Assembly (NCBI GenBank): GCA_002110485.1
Contig: MOWL01000067.1
Coordinates: 1,922,001-1,986,000, forward strand
From: Emergomyces orientalis
Lineage: Eukaryota; Ascomycota; Eurotiomycetes; Onygenales; Ajellomycetaceae
Direction: 5' to 3'
DNA length: 64,000 nucleotides
Shown: piece after piece, positions 1-11,039 of the stretch
Numbering within the stretch: the stretch's first letter is position 1
Layout of the letters: each line of letters opens with the position of its first letter
Translations under genes and position numbers: made by a program
The notes under the pieces: model-generated
The model's database searches: none
Told to the model about the DNA's origin: nothing
What the model saw: only the letters and a program-made list of their open reading frames with translations

Positions 1-808
1 GGCACGGGAAACTTGTGTTGATCACCCTGGGAGAGGATACCTCAATCCCCGAAGGCGAGTGCATATACATGCACAGCCTGAGTGCGTGCAATATTCATGC
101 AAAGGGATCATCACCTCGATACTAATTGAGGCCAAATTTTGAACCTCGCTGCTTTTGGCTATAAGAGATGCTTCACCGCTCGCTCGTTGCCTTGTTTGAG
201 TACAAACCGGTCATCCATGTTGGCCAGTAAGCAGATCCCGTGGCTGCATGCGAAGGGATGTGATTACTAGTATCATACAAAGCTGGTTTTATTCCTTTGC
301 CATAGCGAGTTGCTAGCGATACTTCGTGCCCTTTAGGCCAGCCCACGCTTTTTTCCTTGCAATCTACATACGCGTTGCTCCCCCCACCATGCAATGCGAT
401 ACATCCAGCCATATACAGGGAGAAAGAAAGACAATCCTGGGGGGGAAAGGACACATATGATTGGAAGGTTGGTTCAGCTGTCGTTGTGAGCTTCGTGATT
501 GAATTATGGAGGAATTTGTGGAAGTACATACATCTAAGCAGCGATTGATGTTGATGTTGTATATAGTTTATGAGTTCTCTTGTACACCCCTCTGTGTTCC
601 ATTTTTTTTTCATATTCTTTTCCCCTGCAATCCTGGCCAACTCGCCATTGTTTCCACACTTCTCAAAATTATCATGGACCTGTCATCAAGCCTTGTTAAT
701 TCTCTTTTGAATACTATATTCTCTGGATCAATATTTATTGACATCTTCTGCAAAGCTTCCAACCTGGGTCTTCTGTCCCATACCCTGATTGTCGGATGTG
801 CATTTGTT
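1..808 (+). repeat. Left arm of a diverged inverted duplication (continues off the window edge)
   Basis: Read on the plus strand, this segment matches the reverse complement of about 6735-7985. Three stretches show it: the first 130 bases, the stretch around 150-215, and the 5' part of the BCS1-like gene up to about 808. The arms are diverged by substitutions and by an extra block of roughly 480 bp in the right arm (about 7130-7610). Several differences in the first 40 bases are C in the right arm and T here. The homology begins at base 1, so the true left end lies outside the window. Confidence 0.8.
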
Positions 809-2023
809 TATATTTGTATCTGGGTATATGAAGGAATTTGGACGTTTTGTGCTGTGAAGGTTGAAGTTGAACCACGTAGCGAGGAGCATGAACATATAAC
901 CACTCTTCTAGAATCCTTGACTCCCTGATGCCTGTCTTGGAGGGTTAGAAGTGATGAATGGAGTGAAGAGAACATGTTCAGGGCACCAGATGCGTGGGAC
1001 TGGAAGATCATTGGAGCATCCCAAGAATATCAATTTCGACCCAACAAAACCTGTTTATTCCAACTTGAGGGTTTCATATTCCAGTTTCAGCGGACTGTAA
1101 AAAGTTTTGAGTTTCACTCCGAGGAGCACTACAGTGTGAGAGTTTTAGGCTGGTTCTACAATCCAATCAAAAATCTCCTCGCACACGCCAGGTCACTTCA
1201 CATATCCAAGAACAAATCCAAAATTACAATTTTCATCCCGGGAGGAAAGCCTGTCCGCCAGACTAGAATGCCATGGCAGTGTGCCAAAAAGACAAATCGT
1301 CGGTCGCTCAATAGTATCTTCCTGGAAGAGGAACAGAAGGAAGAAGTTCACAGTGATATGCACAAATTCCTGAATGCTCAGCCAGTGTTTGTGAAAAAAG
1401 AAAGGCCGTACTGTCATGGTTATCTCTTCAATGGACCCCCTGGGACTGGAAAAACCAGCCTTGCACAAGCTGTGGCGGGTGAATTCGGTCTGGATATTTA
1501 CATGTTGAGCTTGACGGGTCAAAACATGACTGATGATGAACTCCAGTGGCTTTGTAGCCATCTACCGTGCCGTTGCATCCTTCTAATTGAGGATATTGAT
1601 AGTGCCGGAATCAACCGCGAGAAAACACGAGCCATACAACAGGAGGACGGCGCTAGACAAAACAACCCAGTATCACTCTCTGGTCTATTGAACGCGATCG
1701 ACGGTGTCTCATCATCCGATGGGAGAGTCTTGATCATGACAACAAACTGCCGGGGTCAACTTGATGCGGCACTTATTCGTCCAGGACGTGTGGACATGGA
1801 AGTGGAATTTACACTGGTGTCAAAGAAGCAGGTAGAATCGATTTTCCAGCATATGTACACCGATAAAGACAACACCAACCTTGCAGCCATGGCTGCTGAG
1901 TTCACCAAGCGAGTTCCCGGTGGCTGCTATAGCCCGGCGGACATCCAGAGCTATCTTTCAAAACATAAAGACCCTAAGAGTGCTCTTACAGGAGCTCAAG
2001 AGCAATTCCCAACTAAGGAGTGA
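674..2023 (+). pseudogene. BCS1-type AAA-ATPase gene interrupted by one in-frame TGA
   Basis: The frame from the ATG at 674 runs to the stop at 2021-2023 with one break, a TGA at 926-928; no frameshift is needed to pass it. The N-terminal part has a hydrophobic segment (residues about 35-60), as in BCS1-family proteins anchored in a membrane. The middle fits a BCS1_N region. The ATPase domain has Walker A GPPGTGKT (bases about 1433-1456), Walker B CILLIEDID (about 1576-1602), a sensor-like LIMTTN and the RPGR arginine-finger motif (about 1780). Mitochondrial BCS1 inserts the Rieske protein into complex III, but fungi carry many diverged paralogues of unknown role, and this is probably one of them. 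I chose ATG 674 because the partial copy at 6855 starts at the same residue. A very short intron removing the stop looks unlikely: available GT-AG pairs give under 30 nt. It may be a recent pseudogene or contain a sequence error. Confidence 0.75.
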
Positions 2024-2352
2024 GCCTCGTGGTTGGATTATGTATTTCGTAATAATGTCTTCATGTGTCGGAGCTCGCTGCTGCTATTTTTGATCAATGT
2101 CTGAATGACATCACAAAAGATCCCTTATGAACACCAGTGATGACCAAGACTGCAGAATGATGGGACTTCGGACTCCCTGTGAGCATAATTTGCGAAAATC
2201 ATTTTATTGGTGATCTACATAATTTATTTTATTTGGGAATATAATCATTCGGTGGCAGACATGAGAGGTATAAAAAATGACATTAATTAGTATGAAGTGA
2301 TCATCAGCAGAAATGAGAGGCATAATTTGTTGGCAGGATGCCCTTAGTAGAC

Positions 2353-2427
2353 CACGTGACCCGCACTCCGATATGAGAGAGCTGCTCCCGCTAGATAGTA
2401 CAATCAACCAACCTTCCACCTCCATCA
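2353..2427 (+). repeat. 75-bp direct repeat, copy 1
   Basis: It begins CACGTGACCCGCACTCCG and ends CCACCTCCATCA. Copy 2 lies at 3095-3169 in the same orientation with a single visible mismatch (T/G in the middle). Weak similarity (an AGGCATRATTTGT word) also precedes both copies. The pair could be short LTR-like ends of a degenerate element of about 0.8 kb or a duplicated promoter block. Confidence 0.85.
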
Positions 2428-3094
2428 GGTTATGGGCCCATTGCCGCGTGCCGCGCCATCAACTACACGTTTTAAAACCTAGGGGTTGGTTCCGTGAGTC
2501 TCCTACGATAGTGGACAATCACTGGCAAGCTTGATATAAACAGTATATCGCGTCAGTTTTCAAGGAACAAGATGGCTAGCAAATGACTAGAATTCGCGTT
2601 CAAAAATCAACAAAAGCCCTCATAAGAGGCATCAAAAGTCCTTCACGGAAGGCACAGCATTAACATCGCCATCAACCTTCTTCATACGCATTCGAACCAG
2701 TCCTACTCAATCGCATCCATCTATCAAATACCCGAGGCCTACCCTACACGAATGAGAATCCAGCGAATCCTTCAAATTTTCGACTAAAACTACCCGCCAG
2801 AAGCCGTGCCAGAGCCAAGAGTCAGAGCCAGTTGAGCCAGTGCCAGTGCCAGGAGCCAGAACTTGTGAGATGGGGAAGGAACAAGAGTTTTCCATGTTTT
2901 TAGACTACAAATGCAGGATATTGTGGAGGAATTTCAGGGAGGAAAGGAGCAAGAATAGAGATAATGAGAATGATTTGAAGCTAGAAGCTAGGGGTCAATT
3001 TGCACATGAAATAAGGAGTTTTTTGATGGGACAACCAGGCATGATTTGTATATAATATCCAGGCCAGCTAGGAGGTTATCCGGGTGCTCGTGGT

Positions 3095-3169
3095 CACGTG
3101 ACCCGCACTCCGATATGAGAGAGCTGCGCCCGCTAGATAGTACAATCAACCAACCTTCCACCTCCATCA
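3095..3169 (+). repeat. 75-bp direct repeat, copy 2
   Basis: Same sequence as 2353-2427 except for one base. It contains a CACGTGAC E-box-like word at its left edge. It lies 70 bp beyond the 3' end of the minus-strand Zn2Cys6 gene. Confidence 0.85.
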
Positions 3170-3238
3170 TAATTAACCAAAGAAAAGGGGAAAAAGATGA
3201 GTATTGCTGACTAAGTGGCCCTGGCCCTAACACAGTCA

Positions 3239-4504
3239 CTAGCCAACACCGAACATCACAGCTGGTTCAGCGATATCAAAATCCAGGGGCCTAAAACTAT
3301 TCCACTTTTCATCAGGCACCCTGTAGAAACCACCACCATTAAAATATAATGTTATAGTTAAGTCGTCTCCCAGAGCAAAATTTGAAACAGTCATCAGTTG
3401 CCAGTATCCCCAGAGCTGGTGCTTGTGGAACACCTGGTTTTTAAATAGAAGTGATAAACGACTTAAGCGACCTCGACGGGTAAATAACAGAGGTGTTGAC
3501 AGCAGTTCTCTCAATCGTGCGGAGAGGAAATGGATAGTATCATTCAATCTTTCCACAGACAATTGCTGATCTACCTCTTCTCTGAGAATTTTTATCAAAC
3601 ATAGCGCATATGGTAATGTCATAGGTCCATCAACTCTATCTTCGGAGAATGCGACAAGAATACCATCCAGCTTGGAATGATCCTTTAGATATTTCAACCA
3701 CTTTTGAAGTACAGGGTCTGAGATGAAAACAATGAACCCTGAGGGAACATTTTCATTACCACTCCATTTCTATTTAGAATTAGCATTGGTGATGTCAATT
3801 CCATATGTATTTCATACATCACCACAGATATCCGGATATTTTTTCAAAGGCTCAGCTTCATCGATGTCGTACGGGCCATCACTGGAGGTATGGAACTCAA
3901 GGCGAGCCACATGGTTGAGAGCAGATTGAAGTGAGGGTTTGCCACCAAAGGTGGTGAGATCAGATTCAATATTCTTTGCCTATATCAGCAGTGCTTTTCT
4001 GAAGTAGAGGGAGAATAGCAGACTCACCATTGCAAAAGATTGCGAGGATGTGTGAAACTCAGTTTGCAAATCCACAGAATTAATGCTGGGTGAAGTTGGA
4101 TCCTTATATGGCAATGACTGTGAGCTGGAGACACAGTTGTTTTGGGTTGCAGCTGATGTATTTCTTTGCGCTGCATCAATTTCTTGTCTAAAAATTTTAT
4201 GCTTTCTCTCTGCAAAGCCGGACGCTGCCTGGCTGGGGTCAACGAATCTGTACGGTGTTTCATTCTGGGCACCATCGCAGTACAAGCCCCTTTTAATGCA
4301 GTTGTGACAGGCAGGTGCTGCTTCATCACATCTTACATGTCTTTCTTTGCAGGTCGAACAGCCAGTGAAAGTTCTACGATGCCATGTTCGCTGACGTACT
4401 GAACAAGCTGTTGGCTGTCTTGCACCCGGGGAATTCAGAGGTAAATTGGGCTCCTGGAATTTGTTAGCACAGGGACCATGTACAGACTGTCTACAGCTCA
4501 CCAT
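3239..4504 (-). CDS. Zn(II)2Cys6 transcription factor, three exons
   Basis: Exons are 4504-4028, 3979-3818 and 3769-3239. Both introns are 48 nt (GTGAGT...TATAG and GTATGA...AATAG) and keep the frame, giving 389 aa. Residues 49-76 form a complete fungal binuclear zinc cluster with spacing C-x2-C-x6-C-x6-C-x2-C-x6-C, preceded by a basic stretch. It should bind DNA in the nucleus as a regulator. The rest of the protein is not recognisable. It lacks an obvious fungal_trans middle-homology region and is short for the family (usually 500-900 aa). It may therefore be a minimal regulator or a gene trimmed by the surrounding rearrangement. The start at 4504 is the first ATG of the frame; a later start would still keep the cluster. 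Target genes cannot be inferred from the neighbours. Confidence 0.72.
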
Positions 4505-4975
4505 CTCTGGACTATTGAATTTGCCGGACTGACTTGTGAAATATTTAAGAATATGTCAGTGGAGGCAGGGACAGCTCCTTATTACCTTTGGGACGGGGGA
4601 GCAAGCATCGTGTTCGGACAGAATTTCTTCTAAGTTTATATGGTACTTCGCCCTACCGGAGTCGACCTTCGATTACCCAATAAGCAACAAAGCCACGGGA
4701 GCGAGGGCTGAGGGTATCAAGCAGCTATCTTCCTGTCTTTTTTGCTTAAATTTCCATATTTACTACTTCTTTTAGTCCTAGGGACCCTACCACAAGTAGG
4801 AGCAAGGATATTTACAATGAACGCTGCTCATATGGGAACTATCGATTATCCTTTCCACTCTGAGGATTTTGGAAACCCTCCTCCTTCCCAACCCGCCTCG
4901 GAAATCAGACACCTGGTGAACAAGAAGCGGAAAGAGGCAAAATATTTACATTCATGATTGACTGGCTTCTCCTTT

Positions 4976-6531
4976 TTACAGCATACGAAAATCATGCAGC
5001 CATCCTTGTAAATCCGACTCAATCACTTTCTCAATTTTGTGACTTTGTGCGGCTATTTCCGCAAAAGCAGGATGCTGAAAAGCCAGGCGCTTGATATTTT
5101 CCTTGTCTTCAATTAGCCCATTATTCAACTTCCACTCGGCTTACACGTACCTTCACCATGTGCAGCATGGATTCAAAATCCTTAAAAGTCTTGAAACTCC
5201 AGTCGTGCCGATGGCTGTTCTTGCTCCAAATATCCCTACGCCAATCAACATCATTAGGAAAGGAAGATATTAATGAGCAGAGGTCGTCCTGTCCAGTTTT
5301 ATCAGTGCCAAATTGCCATGCCAGGACAGAAAGTCCCGTTATTTCAGCAGTCGATAACCCATCACACCAACGGTTTATATCCCTCTCGGGTATCAAACCG
5401 CTGTCGGGAGCCCAACAACATAAAATAGATTTCACTGCTGCGATGGCTGCATCTTTGGCCCACAGAGACTCAAATATACTCCCTCCGTTCGATGCCAATT
5501 TGGGCATATGCCCGACGCTGAGGACATCTTCAGTGGGTGATTTATTCCGAATGGGCGATGCTCGGACGGAATTGGGTAGGGACGTGCCTATTGGCGGAGC
5601 TTTTTTCAGCTGGCTATGAAGATTATCCTCACTTTTCCGCTTGTTTGGGTTCCTCGGCGGCCCCGGTTTCAGTGAGCATTGGTCTGATAAGAAAAGTTAG
5701 CATACTCCATTAACGAAGGAAAGCCCTAGATGAACTAACCCGACATCTTCTTAGGAAGGTGCACAAGATCTCTTTTATTCCAAGGAAGCATAAGGAGATG
5801 GTGGGTAGCATGGAGGAAACTGGGACAATCGACTGTTTTATTATCATTGCCTGACTTACAAGGTAGATCTGATACTAAAAAAATACTGGAAATACCTAGC
5901 CCATCTGGGGATCGTGTTGAAAGATTTGAGATTTTTATCGACGAACTTGGTGCTATGGAATAAAGCCAATATACACTAGATCACAGATCACCATTTACAT
6001 CTTCCTCCAGTTGATCCCTGCTTTCTTCACAAGCAGCCCGGAAATCACGCATCTGTTCCTGAAGGTACCCCGGGACTCGACAGAGCTGGTAATCTCCCAA
6101 TGCATTCCATAATGAACACATATGCCTGATCTGCAGTATATGTCCGTAATCCCTCCAGAGGGCATCTATATGCCATCTGCATGTTTCCAATTCCCAACCT
6201 TCGGTCTCCAATCGCAGAGCTAATGACGTAAAATCAGGCATTCTTTCAAATAACGAAAAAAGCTCGCGGAATGCTGCGGAAAAGTCTGGGAAATATTTTC
6301 GGATGTCGTCAATTGTCTTGGCGTTGCCGAGGCACTGAAGAGGTTCTTCCACTTTAGCAATAGCTTTCTCTATATCCCATCTCATTTGGAGCAACTCGCG
6401 ATTGAGGCATGCCTAATTAAAATTAATCATTGAGAGGTGATAAAATGTACGGATGCGCTACTTACCATGGTGGAGAGAAGAGTTTGGAGTTGAAGATAGA
6501 TCCTCGTGGACGGCTTGACACACACGCTAAA
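4976..6531 (-). CDS. Unrecognised multi-exon gene, 5' end unresolved
   Basis: A chain of in-frame exons can be joined by plausible introns: 6531-6466, 6412-5992, 5952-5740, 5683-5151 and 5101-4976, giving at least 452 codons. Well-formed sites are GTAAGT...TTAATTAG (6465-6413), GTTAGT...TTATCAG (5739-5684) and GTACGT...GACAAG (5150-5102). The weak point is the 39-nt intron 5991-5953, which is short for fungi, so there could be two genes. The initiator is not clear: an ATG near 6630 would need another intron. The middle part (from about 5740) is basic and disordered; the C-terminal part is mixed and charged. I recognise no domain. It is convergent with nothing and ends about 470 bp upstream of the Zn2Cys6 start, on the same strand. 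Confidence 0.5.
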
Positions 6532-6705
6532 TTAATTGGTTTTGGAGATGCATCTGCGGAGGATCCACAACCCTTGTTTCGTTACGTTACTGCTAGGCTT
6601 ACGGCTGTGGGTTTTCTTGCTGCCCATCACCTTGGGTGAGCAGTACTTTATAGTAATTAGTTAGAAAAGAATGGGTGAAAATTGTACTGGGCGACAGGGC
6701 TAATA

Positions 6706-6855
6706 CTACTTGAATGCTTGTGAAAATGCACATCTGACAATCAGGATATTGGACGGAAGGCCCAGATTGGAAGCTCTGCGGAACGTGTCAATAAATATGG
6801 ATCCAGGGAATATGGTATTCAAAAGAGAACGAACGAGGCTTGATGCCTGGTCCAT
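6706..6855 (-). pseudogene. Truncated copy of the BCS1-like 5' end
   Basis: The ATG at 6855 opens a frame whose first 40 or so residues match the start of the gene at 674. Both have an M-D-x-x-SSLV start, the LLNTIF block and the RRASNLGL/CKASNLGL block. Homology stops near 6735, just inside the hydrophobic segment, and the frame ends at 6706. No ATPase domain follows on this strand, so this is a 5' fragment carried by the right arm of the inverted duplication. Confidence 0.75.
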
Positions 6856-7985
6856 GATATTTTTGAGAAGTGTGGAAGCAATGACAGGTTGGCCAGGGTT
6901 GTAGAGGGAAAAAGAAAGGTCCAATGAAAAAAAAAAACTGAGGGATGAAGGGTAAAAGAGAACTGAGAAATTATATACAACGCCGACACCAATCGCAGTA
7001 TTCATGTATGTACCTGCACAGGTCCGTCCATAATCCAATCACAAAGCTCATAATGATTGCCGAACCAACCTTCCAATCACATGTACACTCCCCCCCTGAA
7101 GATTGTCTTTCGTTTTCCCACCGTATGATCCGCCCAGGCCACGTATTCAGAGCTTCGGATGGGATAGTTAGGGTGTGGATATGTGATTCGGAAAAAGAGA
7201 GTGTAACAGCGCAAGGAAAATTAGTCTTTTCACCAATGATATGCAGGTGGCCATTACTCAATGGGTACGACCGGATGTATCGCATTACATCCCTGATATA
7301 ACCAGCCTCAAACGCCATGGCAACCCCCGCCCACGAGCTCATAAGATCGGATAGTGAGGCTGGGAGTAACTTGCCAGTGCCTGCACTGACAAAGTAGTTA
7401 TCTCCACGCTTTAGAAGTTGGAGAACAGGGGCCGAAGCCTGGTTCTGTTAGCGAAGCTACCACATATGGGAGGACATGTACCGTTGGCATGATCTCAAAA
7501 CTAGAGGATTTTACAGGTGCTCCCTGCAAGCTGGCAACGGTGCTCCACTGAACCGTGCACTTGATTTCGACCGAAAAGTTTTCCGTTTGGGCTCTTTCGA
7601 TGGTTTGTCATGTGCATTGTGGGGTGTTCTACCTCTGTGTCAGTGAAGCTGCGAAGGTCGTTTGAAACTCAAACCGGAAGACCGATGTGGCAAAGAAATA
7701 ATACGTCAACCAACTTCGTATGATAATAGTAAGCGCGCCCTTCGCATACAGGAGTCTCCTTGCGTGTAAGATCCGAGTCCGAACCAGCGTGGATGAGCAG
7801 CCCGTATTCAAACAAGGCAACGAGCGAGCGGTGAAGAATCTCTTATAGTCAAAAGCATTGAGGTGCAAAGTCGGCCTCAATTAGTATCAAGATAGTGATC
7901 CCTTGCATGAGGATGGCACGGACCCAAGGTGGGCATGTATATCGCACTCGCTCTCCCAGGATGATCGACGCAAGTTTCCCCGTGC
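6735..7985 (-). repeat. Right arm of the inverted duplication
   Basis: Its reverse complement matches bases 1-808 across promoter-proximal DNA and the BCS1-like 5' end. It carries about 480 bp (7130-7610) with no counterpart in the left arm. The arms face each other across about 5.9 kb. The outer end, near 7985, is where similarity to base 1 stops being visible, because the window ends there on the left side. Confidence 0.78.
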
Positions 7986-8549
7986 CCTCGACACAGTCTG
8001 GCACCCCTGGTTTGCATACTCCTGGTCATTGGGCTTTGCTGTTGCAGCCACCATCCCACATGTACTGCAATAGCCTGAGTGACGAGTACAACAGCAGCAT
8101 CGACCACGTTAATGCTGTCCATATTGGGAAAAGGAAGTCCAAAAAGCTCATTTTCGGGCTCAATATCACTCTTGTCCGGAGTCTAGGCCATCGCGGCGCA
8201 GCTGGTGCTGTTGGGGAAAGTTCATCTCGCAGTGTGCGGCATTGGCTAGGAGAAACCGAGTAGTGTTGGAGATGCTGTAGAGGCCGAAGCAATTATAATG
8301 CAACATCAGTCCTATTCAGCTGGGTCCACCGAAGCGCCATTTCCCGCTCGCCGCTAATGCGCTAAGTCGGATTCGGGGTCATTCAGCTCGAGAGTTCTGA
8401 GCCAACCATTCTGATCCTCCAGGAAAACTTAAAGTTGAATTCCAAAAATAGCGCAGGGCCTCCTTGGCAATCATGTGATCAAGCTTGGGAAATGAGGTTG
8501 TGCAGCTTGTGGCAGCTTCAAACTTCATGCTCATCTTCATCAAGACTCT
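7986..8549. other. Spacer upstream of the repeat-protein gene
   Basis: I see overlapping short frames on both strands but no splice-supported gene. It probably holds the promoter of the gene starting at 8550. Confidence 0.4.
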
Positions 8550-10624
8550 ATGGCTGACATTTTAACTGCTCTGGATACTATTTGCAATGCGTCCGACGCA
8601 TCACTACAGAATCATCGCGACAAGCTTGGTCAACTATTGGCCAGAACCGCGTTCCTCCTTGGGAGATCCGACGAGTTGGGTTACAAACCATATAGCGATC
8701 CAACATGCCCCCCATCTCAGAACTCTCCCCTCATACCTCGAGTCCGTTTGCTCGCCGCCCACGATGATCAAGAGGCCCGAAGACTACCAGTTGTTGACAG
8801 CATGGACGTCCGAGCCGAACCTTATGTTGGTGATGGCGCGACTTTTCAAGTGGAGAGGCAAGATACTTGTTGCAAAGAGGAGAAAAGGTTTCAGCACGTC
8901 ACAGAACTGCTCGATGCCATCGAAAAGAAACTTCCTGAAATCCAGAAGGCCTATGAGAACGGCGCCTCGAACTTCAGTTACCCAGTATCTACAGTAGAAG
9001 ATTCTCGGGTTCTGGACTTCACCACTTGTGATGGCACGAAGGGCAAGAGATCAATGTATATGCGAATCCAGCGGACCCTGAGCATACTATCATTGACGAA
9101 TGATTTTGTGGCCTGGGAATGCCTTACTTTTAAGCAGTCCAAGGTGGCTCGTCAAGTCAACATGTTGTCCGAAACAACTGACTGGACAGGAAACATCAAC
9201 AAATTCTTAAATAGACGTGGCATTATCGACAAGAGGGCAGCGAAAAAGATGATCAGCGAAGGAATTAAATCGCTTGTCATTCAAGCGCTTTCAGGCATTC
9301 CTGGGATTGCCGCACTTCTTTCAACTCGCCCTCGTTGGCATGAGATTCCCTACATGATGCTTCCTACATTGATAGAGGGTTTTCTGGATCGAAAAATATA
9401 TGACCATGCCGAAATATATTCCGATTGGTGGGAATCGTGTCAAGAAAACTACAACAATGGATCGCGCCAGCGAAAGGTGGTGATACGGAAGTGTCATCCT
9501 TCACAATATCTTTCTGTCAATCGAACCAAAAGAAGGAGAATCGAGCGCAATGAAAGTAATAATCGAAGTCGTGCCGAGGGACATGGCGATCAAAATGTAA
9601 GCCCTATCCATGTGCTGTTTTATCAAGGGACACCCAATAACTCGCTCACTTTCCAGCAATCGCTGACAAAAATACCCTGTATCAGTATATACCGGAGCCG
9701 AATGGGAGTGTATTTAGTGAATTCGGACATAGCCTTTCAAGCGCAACAGATTGTCCCCGATCTGCGGACTCAACTAAAATGCGAACCTACATTACATCCC
9801 AAACAAAGAGCATTGAATCACAAATTTTCACTACCGCGAGTCCACCAAATGGAATCCGTGAAAACCTAGCAGTTTCACAAACATGGGAACCTCTAGAAGT
9901 GGACAATACATTCCAGCCAGCGAATTCGGAGCAGCAGCCACTGCCAGTACCCCAGTTCCAGATAATTGACACCGGCCTTCATTCCCAGCGCATCGAGGAT
10001 TCATACAGTTTTCCATCACCGCAACAGTCACTGTCAGTACCCCAGTTCCAGATAATTGACACCGGCCTTCATTCCCAGCGCATCGAGGATTCATACAGTT
10101 TTCCATCACCGCAACAGTCACTGTCAGTACCCCAGTTCCAGATAATTGACACCGGCCTCCATTCCCAGCGCATCGAGGATTCATACAGTTTTCCATCACC
10201 GCAACAGTCACTGTCAGTACCCCAGTTCCAGATAATTGACACCGGCCTCCATTCCCAGCGCATCGAGGATTCATACAGTTTTCCATCACCGCAACAGCAG
10301 CAGCCGCAACAGTCACCGTCAGTACCCCAGTTCCAGATAATTGACACCGGCCTCCATTCCCAGCGAATAGAGGATTCATATATCTTTGGGCAGCCGCAGC
10401 AGCGGCTGGCGCCGCCACCGCCACTGCCCCAGTCCATCAGCACAGGGCTACACTCCCAAGATGTGAACGGGCCAATGACATCAATAATGGATTTCAATGA
10501 AACACAAAGACAAACTATCGATACATCACTGCATTCTCGCCAACCGGAATATCAAATGCCACTCCAAAACGATGTTAATTGTTTTCAACAGCTGTTGCAG
10601 ACTTCTGCTTCCTTTTTGCGTTAG
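8550..10624 (+). CDS. Hypothetical protein with C-terminal 30-residue tandem repeats
   Basis: Exon 1 is 8550-9596 and exon 2 is 9686-10624. The intron 9597-9685 is GTAAGC...TGTATCAG with a CTGAC branch word 18 nt from the end, and it moves translation into the repeat frame; the product is 661 aa. Residues 1-350 are non-repetitive, with a mixed helical middle and a basic patch (KRRR) before the intron. The C-terminal half has about five copies of a 30-residue unit containing QFQIIDTGLHSQRIEDSY, then two degenerate GLHSQ/SLHSR copies and Q/P-rich linkers. I recognise no domain. The basic patch could be a nuclear signal (inference). An alternative splice at 9656 leads to an early stop at 9869 and would drop the repeats. 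The repeats suggest a lineage-restricted, length-variable protein. Confidence 0.65.
9947..10395 (+). repeat. In-frame 90-bp tandem repeat (minisatellite)
   Basis: Units begin with GTACCCCAGTTCC at 9947, 10037, 10127, 10217 and 10322. The first three are exactly 90 bp. The fourth has a 15-bp CAG/CCG-rich insertion, and the last degenerates near its end. Units are almost identical, differing by CCTTCA/CCTCCA and a few other bases. All lengths are multiples of three, so the reading frame of the host protein is preserved. Confidence 0.95.
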
Positions 10625-10826
10625 AAACATAAACACAAACCATTGGTGGGCTCAACGTATCGTCGTTCGTGACCCTGTGAATTGAGCCCCGCTGAAGCAT
10701 AGCTCCCGACCCAATCCTCGGTGTTCCCGACAAAACAATGAGGTCCCCATAACCGGCCTCACTCGTAAACGTGGCATGTGTTTGAGTCTTGTATGCAGCA
10801 CAATCGAATCCCTAGAACTTGTTACT

Positions 10827-11039
10827 TCATTTCTGTCCTAGCCATATTTCATAGCTCGCTACCTTTTCATAAACTTCCTCAACCAACATCCACACTCGTT
10901 GACGAAGCTCCGGATCGTCACAGTAGTATATACCTTCTTTGTCCAGTTTAAGATCTGTTTTATCAAACCAGTCCAAGAAATATTTTCGGCGTTCATCGTC
11001 TATAATGGAGACTTCCAAGTTGGGTTTGACGGTGGCCAT
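10827..11039 (-). CDS. Small hypothetical protein (70 aa)
   Basis: A compact frame from ATG 11039 to the stop at 10827 encodes a charged, probably helical protein rich in D, E, K, W and Y, with normal-looking codon use. I do not recognise it. It may be a whole small gene or the surviving 5' exon of something larger. No clear donor site is seen inside it. It lies 200 bp downstream of, and convergent with, the tandem-repeat gene. Confidence 0.35.
   Translation of the reverse strand: MATVKPNLEVSIIDDERRKYFLDWFDKTDLKLDKEGIYYCDDPELRQRVWMLVEEVYEKVASYEIWLGQK

Larger units (their letters stand above)
2024..3238. other. Spacer with repeat pair, no gene supported
   Basis: Apart from the 75-bp direct repeats listed separately, I see no frame with convincing codon structure or splice sites. 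Around 2800-2860 the sequence is low-complexity, with repeated CCAGAGCC/CCAGTGCC-like words. Confidence 0.5.

Noticed and set aside
7126..7650. Possible separate gene in the insertion within the right inverted arm
   Set aside because: Only short overlapping frames, no splice sites that extend them.
9831..10424. Long minus-strand frame with repeated MENCMNPRCAGNGGRC-type units
   Set aside because: It is the antisense reading of the 90-bp tandem repeat; length and repetition come from the repeat, and the sense frame is better supported.
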